41,158 bases of DNA from Mesotaenium endlicherianum. Its lineage: Eukaryota > Streptophyta > Zygnematophyceae > Zygnematales > Mesotaeniaceae. The notes under the pieces are model-generated. The model saw only the letters and a list, made by a program, of their open reading frames with translations, did no database searches and was not told the origin of the DNA. Of this stretch, positions 19,161 through 29,233 are shown piece by piece. Where the stretch lies: assembly GCA_009602735.1 (NCBI GenBank), contig WELA01011287.1, forward strand, positions 166,159 through 207,316, given 5' to 3'. A program made the position numbers and the translations under genes. Numbering within the stretch: position 1 is the stretch's first letter; the number at the start of each line of letters is the position of its first letter.

Positions 19161-19869
19161 CATGACGTGGCAGCAGTTGACCTTCACTGATAAGCCTATG
19201 CCAAGGCCAAGACCAGTGACGATTGGGGCCCAGGTGGTGCCAACATCTAATCAGAGAGCTATCAGGACGGCACATCAGCAACAAGAAGAATACGGTGTCC
19301 AAAGAGACGCAGCAGTAGCGGCCGTTAACAGAGCATACAAGACAGCTGTGGCAGCTGAATTGAGGAGATGCCAGGATCTGTTGGACCGGATTGATAATCG
19401 GACCGTTGAATTACAAGCACCCTTGAAAAGAGAGGATACACCCATGAGGGACCAGATGCTTGAGCAAGCGACGCCGCTGCCAAGCACAGAAGATGGTACA
19501 CAGGACACCCCATCATCTTTGAGAAATGCCACTCACAGTCAGATGTTTGGGAGTCCACCTTCCGGAGCCACGACATCAAGGCGTGAGAAGACTCCAGAAA
19601 ATGTCAGATCAGGATATGATACCAACTTCAGCCCAAGAGCAGCTGGTCGTGGAGACTACTGGCAAGAAAGCTCGGTTGGCTGGAAAGCTGACAAAAAGTG
19701 TCTATGGTCTTCACCTGAGCAAGCGCCGTTACAAGATATGTCAGAGGAGTTTGAGAAGAAGACCCCTGAGCCAACGCTTGAAGACTTTGAATACTATCTA
19801 AAACAAGCCTCAGTACAAGAACGCCAGTGCAATATTGGTGATGGGCTGAGGACAGTAGCCAGAATTTAG
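19006..19869 (+). CDS. Unrecognised ORF downstream of the methyltransferase
   Basis: The first ~50 codons overlap the end of the methyltransferase in another frame and include motif X, so the true ORF is probably the continuation of the methyltransferase protein. After that come a Gln/Ala/Arg-rich predicted helix (AVAAVNRAYKTAVAAELRRC) and a Ser/Thr/Pro-rich disordered stretch ending in TAG. No domain is recognised. It may be a C-terminal extension of the methyltransferase polyprotein. Confidence 0.5.
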   Translation: MERAYCGGEGKMPWNTSHHSSADIRCCRVRGSCEDFGNMIGQHSMTWLVETIMTWQQLTFTDKPMPRPRPVTIGAQVVPTSNQRAIRTAHQQQEEYGVQRDAAVAAVNRAYKTAVAAELRRCQDLLDRIDNRTVELQAPLKREDTPMRDQMLEQATPLPSTEDGTQDTPSSLRNATHSQMFGSPPSGATTSRREKTPENVRSGYDTNFSPRAAGRGDYWQESSVGWKADKKCLWSSPEQAPLQDMSEEFEKKTPEPTLEDFEYYLKQASVQERQCNIGDGLRTVARI

Positions 19870-20044
19870 TAGATTCTGGGGGGTCTACAAAGACCATATG
19901 CCTCGAAGTGATATTCAAAGAGTGCAAGGAGGAGTTGGGCAAGCAATTGTCCACAACACCTTCTTTGATGAGCCCAGAGCCACAGGCTAAGGGGCAACAT
20001 CACGATTCATTCGGTCAGTCAGCTAAATCCATTCAAGGCAGATC

Positions 20045-21328
20045 ATGGAGCAGCTGCTGAACGCAGACGCTCGACGACACACGGAAAAAGAAGTGGCTAA
20101 GGCGTTAAGCGCTCTGCAATCAGCCATTGTCAACCTAGCGAAGCTCAACACAGATAATGATGGAGAGCCACCACCACCTGGAATGGAGAAGCCAGTTGAA
20201 GATGAGGCAGAGATGCCAGACTTTCCAGAGTCGGATATGCCATCAGTCACCAATGAAGAGGGGATTCGGGAAGAAATTCCACGTTTCCCTATCCAAGAGT
20301 TGGACCTGTTGGAGCTACAAGAGCTCAGGACGGATGACTGGGTGGACGACCAATTGATAATGGAAGGGCCCAGCTTGGCAAATCTATACAACGATCTGAG
20401 GTCGCCTACATTCAGCACTCCAACCGCCAGTTTTCCAGCACTAGAAGCTGCCTCACATCAGCTACAACAGCCGCAGGAAGTGGCTGCCTGCACCGCTAAG
20501 GTGGAACCAACACGAAGTAATCCTCACGGTCGCGCAAGCAGACCAAGAAAGGTGGCCCAGGAAGGGAATGCACCTTTCAGGCGGATGCTAAAGCGTTATC
20601 TCAAGTATAAGGGAGCAGCTCAAAGAGAAGGGGTTCCAAAAGGAACCATGGCTCCTCCTCCGCAACCTATCCTAGAGATTCTTCAGAGAGAAGGAGAGGA
20701 TGGCTTGATTCGCAAAGCCATAGCACTGGGAATTCGCATTCCCATGGTCCACCCTTCATCCACTGGAACGTGGGAGAAGGATAGTTCAGCTCCTCAGACA
20801 CCTGCAATTTCTGAAAGGGAATTGGTAGAGCTGAGAAGTACCATAAGTCGCTTGACAGCAGAATATGTTGTATACGCACAACTAGCTGCGGCTCAAAGGT
20901 AGCAAACTTTGACACAAGCATGGACGGTTACGTCACCAGCTAGGGAGGAGTTTAGCACAGCCGTTGCGCACATTGCTACCATTGAGCGCGAGTGGGGTTG
21001 GACAATCGACCCCAGGGCAGATCCAGCAGGGTAGCCTTTGCCGAACCCGCCCCCACCACGTGAAGAGGGAGGAATGGGGACCAGCTGGACTACGGCAAGG
21101 GAAGAAAGGTTCTTGAGGCAGCCCATTTGGAGGCGTCTGACATACTCCACTCAACAGGAGAGGCAACGATCTATCGAAAAAGGTAAAAAGCCTATGAAGC
21201 AGGCCGCCGAGCCTAAGTCAGTAAAGGAGCAAGTTGCGAAGCCTGCCACTCCACCACCTAACAATCAGGCAGAAAAGCCTGAAGATCAGGATGAGGGCAA
21301 AAAGCCCCCACCTGAACCCAAAGAGTAG
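20045..21328 (+). pseudogene. Unrecognised charged, proline-rich ORF leading into pol
   Basis: About 430 codons in one frame with TAG at 20900, 21032 and 21326; the same frame continues into the integrase ORF. Features: an N-terminal helix, an acidic Pro/Glu stretch, the motif FPIQELDLLELQELRTDDW, a basic patch (RRMLKRYLKYKGAAQREGV), a second helix, then a Lys/Pro/Glu-rich end. In a normal Ty3/gypsy element the reverse transcriptase would directly follow the protease, so this block is extra material. I recognise no family. It may be a structural or linker part of the polyprotein. Confidence 0.5.
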
Positions 21329-21391
21329 CAACTACTGGATGCCTGTGTTGGGGAAAAGAAGCCAAAAATTGAGGGTTTCACCATCAGAAGA

Positions 21392-22495
21392 ATGGTCTCA
21401 GCCCAACAGAGAGCACAAGTAGAAAGGCTGCTGAAGAAGCACCGCAAGGTGTTTGCTTTCACCAAGCGAGGTAATAAGTACATTATGGTCATGATTGAAC
21501 ATTTCTCTAAGTGGATAGAGGTTGTGCCTCTAACTGCTAAGGAGAGTTTGGGGACCGCGGAAGCGCTCCTCAACGGTGTGATTGTACGTCATGGAGCTCC
21601 GGCAAAAGTGCTGACAGACCAAGGGTCTGAGTTCCAAGGATCTTTTCAGAAACTCTTGGACAGATGCTTTATTGACCATCGCACTACATCTAGAGACCAC
21701 CCACAAGCAGATGATTTAGCAGAACGGACGGTGCAAACCATTGAGTCTGCTTTGCGCAAATTCTACCTTGAGCATGATAAGCGTGATTGAGATCTGGCCC
21801 TACCATGGCTGGTTATGGGTTACAGATTTAGCAAGCAAGCTGCTTTGGCGAATTACTCGCCTTATCAGATTCTATTTGGCAGAAGTCCAGTTGTACCCAG
21901 CAGCATCAAGCAGGAGATTGAGCAGGTGAAAGACCTGGACAACCCTGATGAACTGCTAAAGGTTATGGTACGCCGCAAGGCGTTATTTGAGCGCATGATG
22001 CCTACTGCCCTGGACAATCTAAAAATCGCACAGAAAAGAGACACGCAGCGTTACGCCAGGACGCGAGATGGGAGCTATCGCCAGCAAATGACGCAGATTC
22101 GGGAAGGAGACTTCGTCTACCGCAAGCGCCAGACCAAGATTACCATCGACACCAGTTTAGGTGCAGTGATCTTACGCGTGAAACATGCGTTCGATAATGG
22201 TGTGTTGGAACTGGAAGGTTCTGATGGTAAGACCATGAGAGATCACGTGCAGAATTGCTGGCTGTGCCATTTGCCAAATATTCATCCTACGGTTAAGGTT
22301 GTGCCCGAGGAATTGGTGCCAGCCATGCCTTGTGCCAGCTGCAAAGTGCTGGATGATCAAGAAGCAATGGTAACTTGCGATAAGTGTAGTGCCCGTTGGC
22401 ACACTTTCTGCTTTGGTGAAGAAGAGCTTATGGCAAGACGGTGGGAATGTCCTGACTGCCTTCCTAAAAGTCCCAGCCGCAAAGCTAGGAGATAG
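21392..22495 (+). pseudogene. Integrase fused to an RT stub, with C-terminal PHD finger
   Basis: Reads RVERLLKKHRKVFAFTK-type residues usually found just before the RT domain (here QVERLLKKHRKVFAFTK), then jumps at about 21467 into the integrase core (RGNKYIMVMIEHFSKW). The frame is kept across the junction. RT, RNase H, the integrase zinc finger and the first catalytic Asp are gone. The second Asp (TDQG, 21617) and the Glu (AERT) remain, with 34 residues between them rather than 35. TGA at 21788 interrupts the frame. The C-terminal part has an SH3-like basic region (EGDFVYRKRQTK) and then a PHD finger at 22331-22459: CASC, CDKC, HTFC, CPDC in C4HC3 order. PHD fingers read histone H3 tails, so this would replace the chromodomain used by chromoviruses for targeting. 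Ends in TAG at 22493. Confidence 0.8.
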
Positions 22496-22529
22496 AAGCT
22501 TTCAGCGGCAAGGCAGGGACGCCTCAGCT

Positions 22530-22540
22530 GAAAGGGAGGG
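22530..22540 (+). other. Polypurine tract of the methyltransferase element
   Basis: GAAAGGGAGGG immediately before TGTAAGGG, the expected plus-strand primer followed by the TG that starts an LTR. Confidence 0.65.
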
Positions 22541-23702
22541 TGTAAGGGAAACTGAGGATAAGCTATCTGTTCGAAAATTTCTACCAAGTGCTGGTAGTAT
22601 GGAATGAGAAACTGGTTGAGCATGGGAAGCACTGAATGTGGGATGCCCCCACCGCATGATGCAAGTGCAGGAAGACCAGGAATGGGTCAACCCCAGCTAG
22701 TCGGCCACCGACACACGTGCAAAGGTCGATCAACCCGGTCGATTCCCCACGTGCAGCAATGCACCGACCAAACGACCAGGGAATCTCCGCACGCGAGGAG
22801 GACCGCCGACACGTCAACCAGGTCGAAGGCACACGTGCTAAGAAGCCACGCACGTGCCAGAGGTCCGACGCTGTTAGGCACGACAGCTGTCGCAACTGCT
22901 ATCCACTTGACGTGCCGCACGCGCAGCGCAAGTCACGGCCGCCCAGGTACGGAAAGTCAGCGTTGACTCACCGACCAAAGGACTGAGTTATCTCAGTCAG
23001 CGGTTATGTCAAAGTCGTCATTACTGTCAAAGGGGTCACGACACGTCAAACTCCACACCCAGGGATGGATGGGGATTTGGACAAAGTAGTCAAAGGCTAG
23101 GGCCTGGAACCAGCTATGAGCCAGCCCAACAAGTGCCAAGTAAGGTGCTGATCAACCGGCTATTTAAGCCAAGTACAGCAGGGATGTTGCAAAGGGCGTT
23201 GTGTGCCGCCTCGGCCCGACCCTCAGGTGACTAGTCACGGCTTGAGCGTTCACCCTAGACGCTGCCAGCCAGCCACATAGGCCTGATTGTCAGCTGGAAG
23301 GCTAAGCGGTCACGCGCAACAATCCCAATGCATGCATGCATGCTGAATGACAACTTCTAAGCTGTGTGAGAGCTGTTGGATAAGGACGGCATGCAAGCTA
23401 AGCGCTGTGACTAAGCACTGACATTCTCGAGACAGGACAGTGTGTGGTGCCTGTGAAAGGCACGAGTCCTGCCTAAAGCTGCCTCATTCTTACTCCCATC
23501 GTTGTCAAAGGAAGCTGAAGAAGCAGAAGGAGCGCGAAGAAGAAGGAGTTCCCAAGGTCATAAAAAAGCTGGGGCGCCACGCTTCTACCGACGTTGGAAG
23601 ATTTCTTCCTAAGTGTATCATAGAAAGGTTAGACCTCAGGAGTTCCCAAGAGAGGATCTCGCTGGTAGAAAGTACAGAGCTGCAGAATAGAATATGTCGG
23701 GA
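22541..23702 (+). repeat. 3' LTR (plus possible leader) of the methyltransferase element
   Basis: Begins with TG after the polypurine tract. From 22884 it matches the 5' repeat. Contains the conserved TATTTAA at 23161. The right edge is unclear: similarity stops at about 23702 because the 5' copy jumps into gag there. The sequence after it may be further leader of a second, tandem copy. Confidence 0.65.
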
Positions 23703-24243
23703 ATGTAGCACAGATTCGGGTCAAGCACCACAAGTGTGCGAAAGCCATTTATAACGGTGAGTGCTGTGCTGTTTCCAAGTTCTCAGAAGTCTCAATTGTC
23801 GAATTGCTGAAAGCAAGAGTAGTATTAACAAGTAAAGCTCTCAGTGAAGAACTGAGTGAGCCCAGCCAAGCAATGAAGAGCTGTTAAGGCGCGGTGTTGA
23901 GCAAAGAGCTCAGACCAAGCCAGCATAGATGTGCAGTTTCAGAGTTTTGTAAGCTGTGACTTGTGAAAGCCTTGAAGGGCGATTTTCTCTGAATCTGGCA
24001 TTGCCTGTTAAGCTGCTTAGACGTGATTTTTGCAAACTACCAACTTGTTCATTCTGTAAACTCTCAACTTGGGCAAAAGCCTGTGTGGAAGTAAAACACT
24101 TCTGTCCTACTTCTGAGAACTTGGTTGAATGGTTCAGGTGAACAAGAGTTCCCAAGTCAGTTGGGGATTGAGGCCTGTGAAGGCTGCCGGTGTTCAACCT
24201 GGAAAGGGACCCGGAGAAATTCAAATGTATATGCGGTTGAGGA
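23703..24243. other. Unassigned sequence between retroelement relics
   Basis: No long frame or recognised domain. It contains repeated GAGCTC/AAGAACTGAGTGAG-like words. It may be leader sequence of the methyltransferase element or the 5' part of the DIRS-like relic that follows. Confidence 0.4.
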
Positions 24244-24672
24244 ATGGAAGACTCTACCACTCTGTGGAGCCTCTTGGAGTTTACAAGAGAAGCCATTGAG
24301 GAGCTATTGAGTTCAGGCGCAGCAGAAGAGTGGCAGCAGCCTGATAAGCCAAAATGTATTTCTCCATTGAATGTAGTTGATGGCAAGAAGCTAAGGTTAA
24401 TACTAGATTTGAGAACATTGAACAAGCATCTGAATGTTGTAGCTTTCAAATATGAGGGACTGCAAAAATTGCCGGAAGTATTTGAGCAGGGAGATTTCTT
24501 TTTCTCGCTGGATTTGGAAGCAGGATATCATCACATTAGAATGCATGAGAATATTACAAAGTTCTTGGGCTTTTAGTATGGAGGGAAATATTATGTCTAC
24601 AGTAGTCTACCTTTCGGATTGGCTATTGCACCTTATGTTTTTACAAGAGTGATGAAAGAAAAACCAGCTTCC
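24244..24672 (+). pseudogene. DIRS/Ngaro-like reverse transcriptase fragment
   Basis: Shows the early RT blocks in order: FTREAIEELLSSGAAEEW, CISPLNVVDGKKLRLILDLR, LNKHLNVVAFKYEGL, FFFSLDLEAGYHHIRMHE, and, after a TAG at 24574, GGKYYVYSSLPFGLAIAP. The spacing (ILDLRxLNKHL, FKxEGL, LPFGLxxAP) is that of tyrosine-recombinase retroelements rather than Ty3/gypsy. The catalytic YxDD block and everything after it are missing. At the TAG the family usually has a polar residue, compatible with a former CAG. It is a dead fragment of an RNA-copying enzyme. Confidence 0.65.
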
Positions 24673-24679
24673 ACGTGAT

Positions 24680-25340
24680 ATTTATGCAATCCTACTGTTC
24701 ACAAATTACAGAAGATGAACCTACAAACGCCAAACAATAATGCAAGATAGCCGAGTGAAACTTCAAGAGCAAAACAAAAACATGACATTCTTGGTGTACT
24801 GATCAGTTAAATGTACTCAAGGGGTAGGTGGTCTCGCCATGGCAACCGCCGACCTCTAGCCATGGCATACGTAAAATCCTAGGGGATTTCATTACGTAGG
24901 AAGGACTACCTAGAACTTCGTCCGGATCTAGTTTTTGGTACCCTAGCTACCTTGGCCTAATAATGGCTAGCACTTTGCAATGGCTGCACACCCTTTAGGC
25001 ACGCAATCGTAGATAAGATCCCACTCCCATCCCTAGACACCGTGTCTTATCTAAAAACACCCTCGTAAATTCAAGAATCTACGGAGTCTAGCCTCTCATC
25101 GAAAGTCATTCCTCTTAAGAGACTTTCTATCAATTAGGTTCTAGCCCTATGCTTGAACGTTGGGCATGGGCTTGTACATCTTCTCCTCTTTTGGCCATGT
25201 AGAATTAGCTCTAGGCAACAGGTAACTAACGAGCTAAAGACTATGTTCTCTCAAGGATTTCGTATTTTTTTGCAAAACGTTTTTAAAGATCCTAGCGATA
25301 TAGCGGGCTGGTCCTTGTTCTAATATCCCAACGCCTCATA
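24680..25340. other. No recognisable gene
   Basis: Short frames only. The segment around 24830-25140 contains many CTAG and CCTAGG words and could be decayed retroelement sequence, but I cannot name it. Confidence 0.4.
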
Positions 25341-25499
25341 TTGTGAACACCTTCTAATGACTCAGTGAAGGGTCATCGCTACCTCCGCCCACGCATTTAG
25401 AAATTTCTTAGGGGCGAGTGGCAAGAAATTTACCGAGGAGTTCGTGGGAGCTTTGCATTCCCTTTCACCTCCAACTATCAACATTGTGGGTGATGACAC

Positions 25500-26290
25500 G
25501 GATAGGGCCCAATAGGCTGTTAGGATAGCTAAGCATGGGAAATTAGGAATTTGGAAAGGCCAGAGAGGCTCTCCTCCCCAATGCACCAGCACCTGACAAT
25601 CTGGCCACCATTGAGCGACTGGGAGATTTTCACCCAGCTCCCTCCTCCCCTGCGCCCAATTGGACCTCTACTTACTCCCTTACAGCACCTCTGGAGTTAG
25701 AAGAGTGCGCTCTTAGTTGCGTACTACAATCAAAAACCTAATAGATCTAGGGGCGGACCTTTATGCATGGTCTTTGAGCTTCTAGAGAATACATGCATGG
25801 ATATCGGTTCTATTACACTCCGCACCCTCTTCACCGTGTGCGACCTTATTGTTCAGGGTAGGATTTCATCTGGAGCATCAAATCTATTTGCATCATCCCA
25901 ACTCGTGGCCATAGCCAAGAGAGGTGCAGGCGTTCTCCCCATCGGGGGATGATGTATTGTCTTACAACCCAAGCCATAGCTACAAAACTTGAGCCCTTTA
26001 AGGCTCACTTTGCTCCAGACCATTTCGGAGTGGCTCTTAATCCATCTGGACGCTGCGGGAGGTGGACCCATCTATATGGGCTATTTTATGTGAACGTGGT
26101 CAACGCCTTCCGTACCATAGTCATGCAGTCATGTTTGACGAGCTTTGTGATAGCACTTGTTCCAACCTTATTCTTTTCATGCGGGCATTATACAGGTCCT
26201 CATCTCCCCTTTACTATGCCCATGTGGATGGCAGTTTGACGACCTTGTCATCCTCTATTGGGCACGTTTGTCACGTGAACCCTCTTTGGT
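25500..26290 (+). pseudogene. LINE-type (non-LTR) reverse transcriptase relic
   Basis: Read across changing frames, the segment gives an upstream linker (GKARRLLPNAPAPDNLATIE), then KRGAGVLPIGG and the next-frame YCLTTQAIATKLEPF, then FAPDHFGVALNPSG and FYVNVVNAFRTIVM. These correspond to the known order RPIAVGEVxRRLxxK, FxPxQFGVAxxxG and DxxNAFN of non-LTR reverse transcriptases; here the Asp of the last block reads N. At least one frameshift (about 25950) and several stops are present. No endonuclease or poly(A) tail is seen. Confidence 0.6.
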
Positions 26291-26587
26291 GACCGCCATA
26301 ATTTAGGCTTTCTTCATGAACAATTTCTATACTTTGCTTAGACAAAGAGCACCTCTCGAGCAACTCTCAAGTACTTGAGTACAGCTAGAGCTAGCAGAAT
26401 TCAAGCAAGCGCACTAACACAATGCATAGTTGAGTTTGGCACCCGTCCATGTCACATATTTGTATTAGGGCAGTCCAACATAGAAACTCGCAAAACCAGC
26501 GTATCCTTGCTATATTAAGGGCCCTCGCTATGGCAGACGCTGCAGCCAGAGCTGCGGCCACAGCCCCTCTCACACTTCCTGCTGCTT

Positions 26588-26757
26588 CCCTCTAGGAAAT
26601 CCTGACCACTTCCCAGACAACGCACTCCCACCGGGGAAGACTTCTGGTGCAGCCTCTCAATGAGCTCATGGTCCCTCCAGGAAATCCTGACCGCTTCCCA
26701 GACTCAACAGACTCCCACCGGGGAAGAAACTTCTGGTGCAGCCTCTTAGAGAGCTCT
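26588..26757. repeat. Tandem duplication, 85-bp period
   Basis: Two copies starting at 26588 and 26673 (CCCTCTAGGAAATCCTGACC versus CCCTCCAGGAAATCCTGACC), sharing the CCCACCGGGGAAGA core and CTTCTGGTGCAGCCTCT. One difference is TAG versus CAG. Confidence 0.8.
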
Positions 26758-26758
26758 T

Positions 26759-27602
26759 GTGGACCAGCTCGTCCAAGAAATCCAAGAGCGGCTCACAAAG
26801 CCTTCTCCCCCAATTGTTGAGTCAGGCTCCATTTTAGTGTCTGTTTCACAACATTTAGGACAACTCCAACAGTTAGTGACCACAATCACTCAAGAGAAGG
26901 CGGCCACAAACGGCAACAACGACAAGTGGATGCAGCAAGTGAAGAGGACCAAGTTGAAGCAAGACTTGATGGGCGACAACAAGCTGTCAAGATGAACAAG
27001 ATGCACATGGGCGTCTGCTCCGATATGGTGGACATGATCAGTGATACCCAGGCAGCCCTGGACAAACAAGACATTGAAGAAGTCAAGCGTCTGCTATCAG
27101 AAGGTTTGTGTGCTATCGCTTCTAGAGCACGTCAGATCAACATGGTTGGAATCTTCTAATAGAAGTCTCTAGAGCTAGAAGCACCAACAAGAAAGAGAAT
27201 GAATAGGAACAAAAAAATTCTGAGCACCTGTCAAAGAAGAAAAAGATAGAGGTCAGCCCAGTCAAGGAAGAATAGGGTCCTAGACCTAAGCAAAACATCC
27301 CTCAGTCTGTCCGCAATAACTGGATCTGTTACACATGCCAAGAACTAGGCCACCTTTCAACACGTTGCCCTTATGGCCTCAACAAAAATCCATCTATTGG
27401 CAACCAGCAGCAATACTTCCCACAACAGGCTCCTATCCAGTACGCTCAGCCAACTATACCAATGGGTATACCAGGGCCTCACTTTGGCCAACATCCCATA
27501 CAGGCCCCTTTTAGTCAACCACACCACAATCAGATCCCACATCAGAGACAGCAAAATCCACACCAGAATCAAAATTTTCAGAATTTTTCTTACAGACAGT
27601 GA
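26759..27602 (+). pseudogene. Gag-like protein with CCHC zinc knuckle
   Basis: An N-terminal helical part (MDQLVQEIQERLTKPSPP) in one frame passes near 26925-26990 into a second frame (KRLLSEGLCAIASRARQINM), and then into a third frame with a single nucleocapsid knuckle at 27327-27368, CYTCQELGHLSTRC (CX2CX4HX4C). A Gln/Asn/Pro-rich tail follows up to TGA at about 27600. It lies between a LINE relic and DIRS-like RT pieces and may be the gag of the latter. Broken by at least two frameshifts. Confidence 0.55.
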
Positions 27603-27973
27603 ATTACAACAGAAGGTCAGGATAGATCAATAAGAGTACCAAGTAGCACCACTATCTGTTTTATATTCAATCTTAGATAGGCTATAGATTCTCTTTAGTC
27701 ACTGTAACCTTGAATATCTATCAATTCAATTGCAATTCAGTACAATTCAGATGTGTCAAATTATTGTTTATCTTGGGACAACCAAGACGTTTGCTGAAAG
27801 AATCAGCTTGTGAACCCAAGACCATTGGAATGTATGCTGAGACAATCAGCTGTGATGGAATGTTGAGACAATCAATACATAGTCCTAAATGTCTTATGTA
27901 TCCGATGTTGCAAATCTGGATTGCCACGAGAAGCTAATAATGCTCCCAAGCAGATAGGAGGAATTCATCACAC

Positions 27974-28893
27974 TGTAACGTTTCTGCTTCTCACGAGGAT
28001 CTTTACTCGGTATTCAAGGATAACTTAATGTTGGCGGAAAGAAAATAGCAATAACTTTGAGAAAATAGACAATCCTTGTGAAAGCGAAAATGAAAACTAA
28101 AGTATATTTTGTGCTTGTGAGAGTTGCACTCACAATGACTCTTGCAAGTTTATATACTTGCACAACGTGAGGCACTGGAGTGCTTCGAGTCACCACCTAG
28201 GGTACTAGTTCATGTTCAACGACAACAGGCGAAGGGGTATAACCCGTTCGGCTGAATGCTCGTAACGCGCCGTTTGGCCGTTTGGAGACTTTTCGACGGT
28301 TTCCGAAAAACCGTTTCGTGCCAAAAGGGCGTTATCACGTTCACGCGACTTTCCAAAAAAGTCGCGACTGTCTGCGGGATCGCGTACAAATGCTTTCGTC
28401 ATGAACCGGTGGTTATGAAAACTACTTCGCCAATCGGTTAGGTGTGAACATTTCAAACAAAAAGTAGCGGGTTCGAATCCGCTCGGATGCAAATCAACTT
28501 TGCATATTTGGTTTCGTTTGAGTTTTACGATTGTTCGGGTTAACGACTCGTTGTTACATCGAACTCAATGACTGTGGCATTATCCAAAATTATGGCAATC
28601 AAATAAGTTAATCAATCTATGATTAATTAACTTATCGTTCCATAAATAATCAAAGTAATTTATGATTAGTTATGTATTACTATTTCGAAGTAGTCAAATT
28701 ACTTCACGACGCTTTTTGCAATAGCATCTTGATCGTTTCGCCAATCGACCAGGAATTAGTTGGCACACACATGTGGCAAACAATTCATCAAGATGCAATC
28801 ATTCATCAAATAATATATTGATAAATAGTGTAACGTACTTTAGGAAATTGGGAAAAATATCCCAAATACGCCTAAAAAGCTCAGATCGTTACA
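27974..28893. mobile_element. 920-bp solo LTR with perfect target-site duplication
   Basis: Begins TGTAACG and ends CGTTACA, an inverted 7-bp terminus with TG...CA ends, and is flanked by CACAC on both sides (27969-27973 and 28894-28898). No internal coding region. This is the scar left when the two LTRs of an element recombine. It has split older relic DNA. Confidence 0.72.
28418..28492 (+). other. tRNA-like segment with a B-box inside the solo LTR
   Basis: GGTTCGAATCC at about 28469-28479 is a perfect RNA polymerase III B-box, with AGCGG and CCGCT around it. CGCCAATCGGTTAGG upstream resembles an A-box/D-arm. The cloverleaf does not close properly (8-base T-loop by the best pairing), so this is a tRNA relic, a SINE-like remnant or chance. 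Confidence 0.3.
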
Positions 28894-28989
28894 CACACAC
28901 AAGGTCAGATCTAACCAAGAGATCTCTGGCTTAGCTACACGCTAAACTGAGAGACTCAATTGGTGGAAGTCTTGGAGCACTTGTAGTTT

Positions 28990-29233
28990 TGCCTTGTCAA
29001 CTGTCAATCATAGCCAGAGGCTACAAGTTACGATGGGTAGCGTCACAACCTATCTCTTTCCAGCGTCCACCAGGAAAACCATAACACTGTCATGAACCAC
29101 TTACAGTTCACCCAAGACTCCATCAGAGAGCTAGTGCTAACAGGAGTAGCAGAGTGTGAACTAAAATCCAGACCCCTCACTGTATTAGCCCTTTACATGT
29201 TGTAGAGGGCAAGAAACCGACATTGATTCTAGA
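28990..29233 (+). pseudogene. Second DIRS/Ngaro-like RT fragment, cut by an LTR insertion
   Basis: Decayed reading gives GYKLRWVASQPISFQRPPGK, then QFTQDSIRELVLTGVAE, then CISPLHVVEGKKPTLILD, parallel to the fragment at 24244 (FTREAIEELL, CISPLNVVDGKK). Frameshifts separate the blocks. The similarity ends exactly at 29233, where an LTR starts, so the insertion interrupted this relic. Confidence 0.55.

Larger units (their letters stand above)
15005..23702 (+). mobile_element. Ty3/gypsy-like retrotransposon carrying a DNA cytosine methyltransferase and PHD finger; RT deleted
   Basis: Two direct repeats (15005-15814 and 22884-23702) bracket gag, two CCHC knuckles, an aspartic protease, a C5-DNA methyltransferase, two unrecognised ORFs, and an integrase with a PHD finger. 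The protease-integrase logic and the polypurine tract before 22541 mark it as an LTR retrotransposon; integrase at the end of pol is the Ty3/gypsy order. The RT/RNase H core is absent. Seven in-frame TAG stops, one TGA and about three frameshifts make this copy non-functional. The 5' repeat lacks the first ~340 bases found in the 3' repeat, and no primer-binding site or target duplication is visible, so the element's left edge is rearranged. Confidence 0.85.

Noticed and set aside
28418-28492. Functional tRNA gene
   Set aside because: Good B-box but the arms do not pair into a proper cloverleaf and no anticodon arm is convincing.
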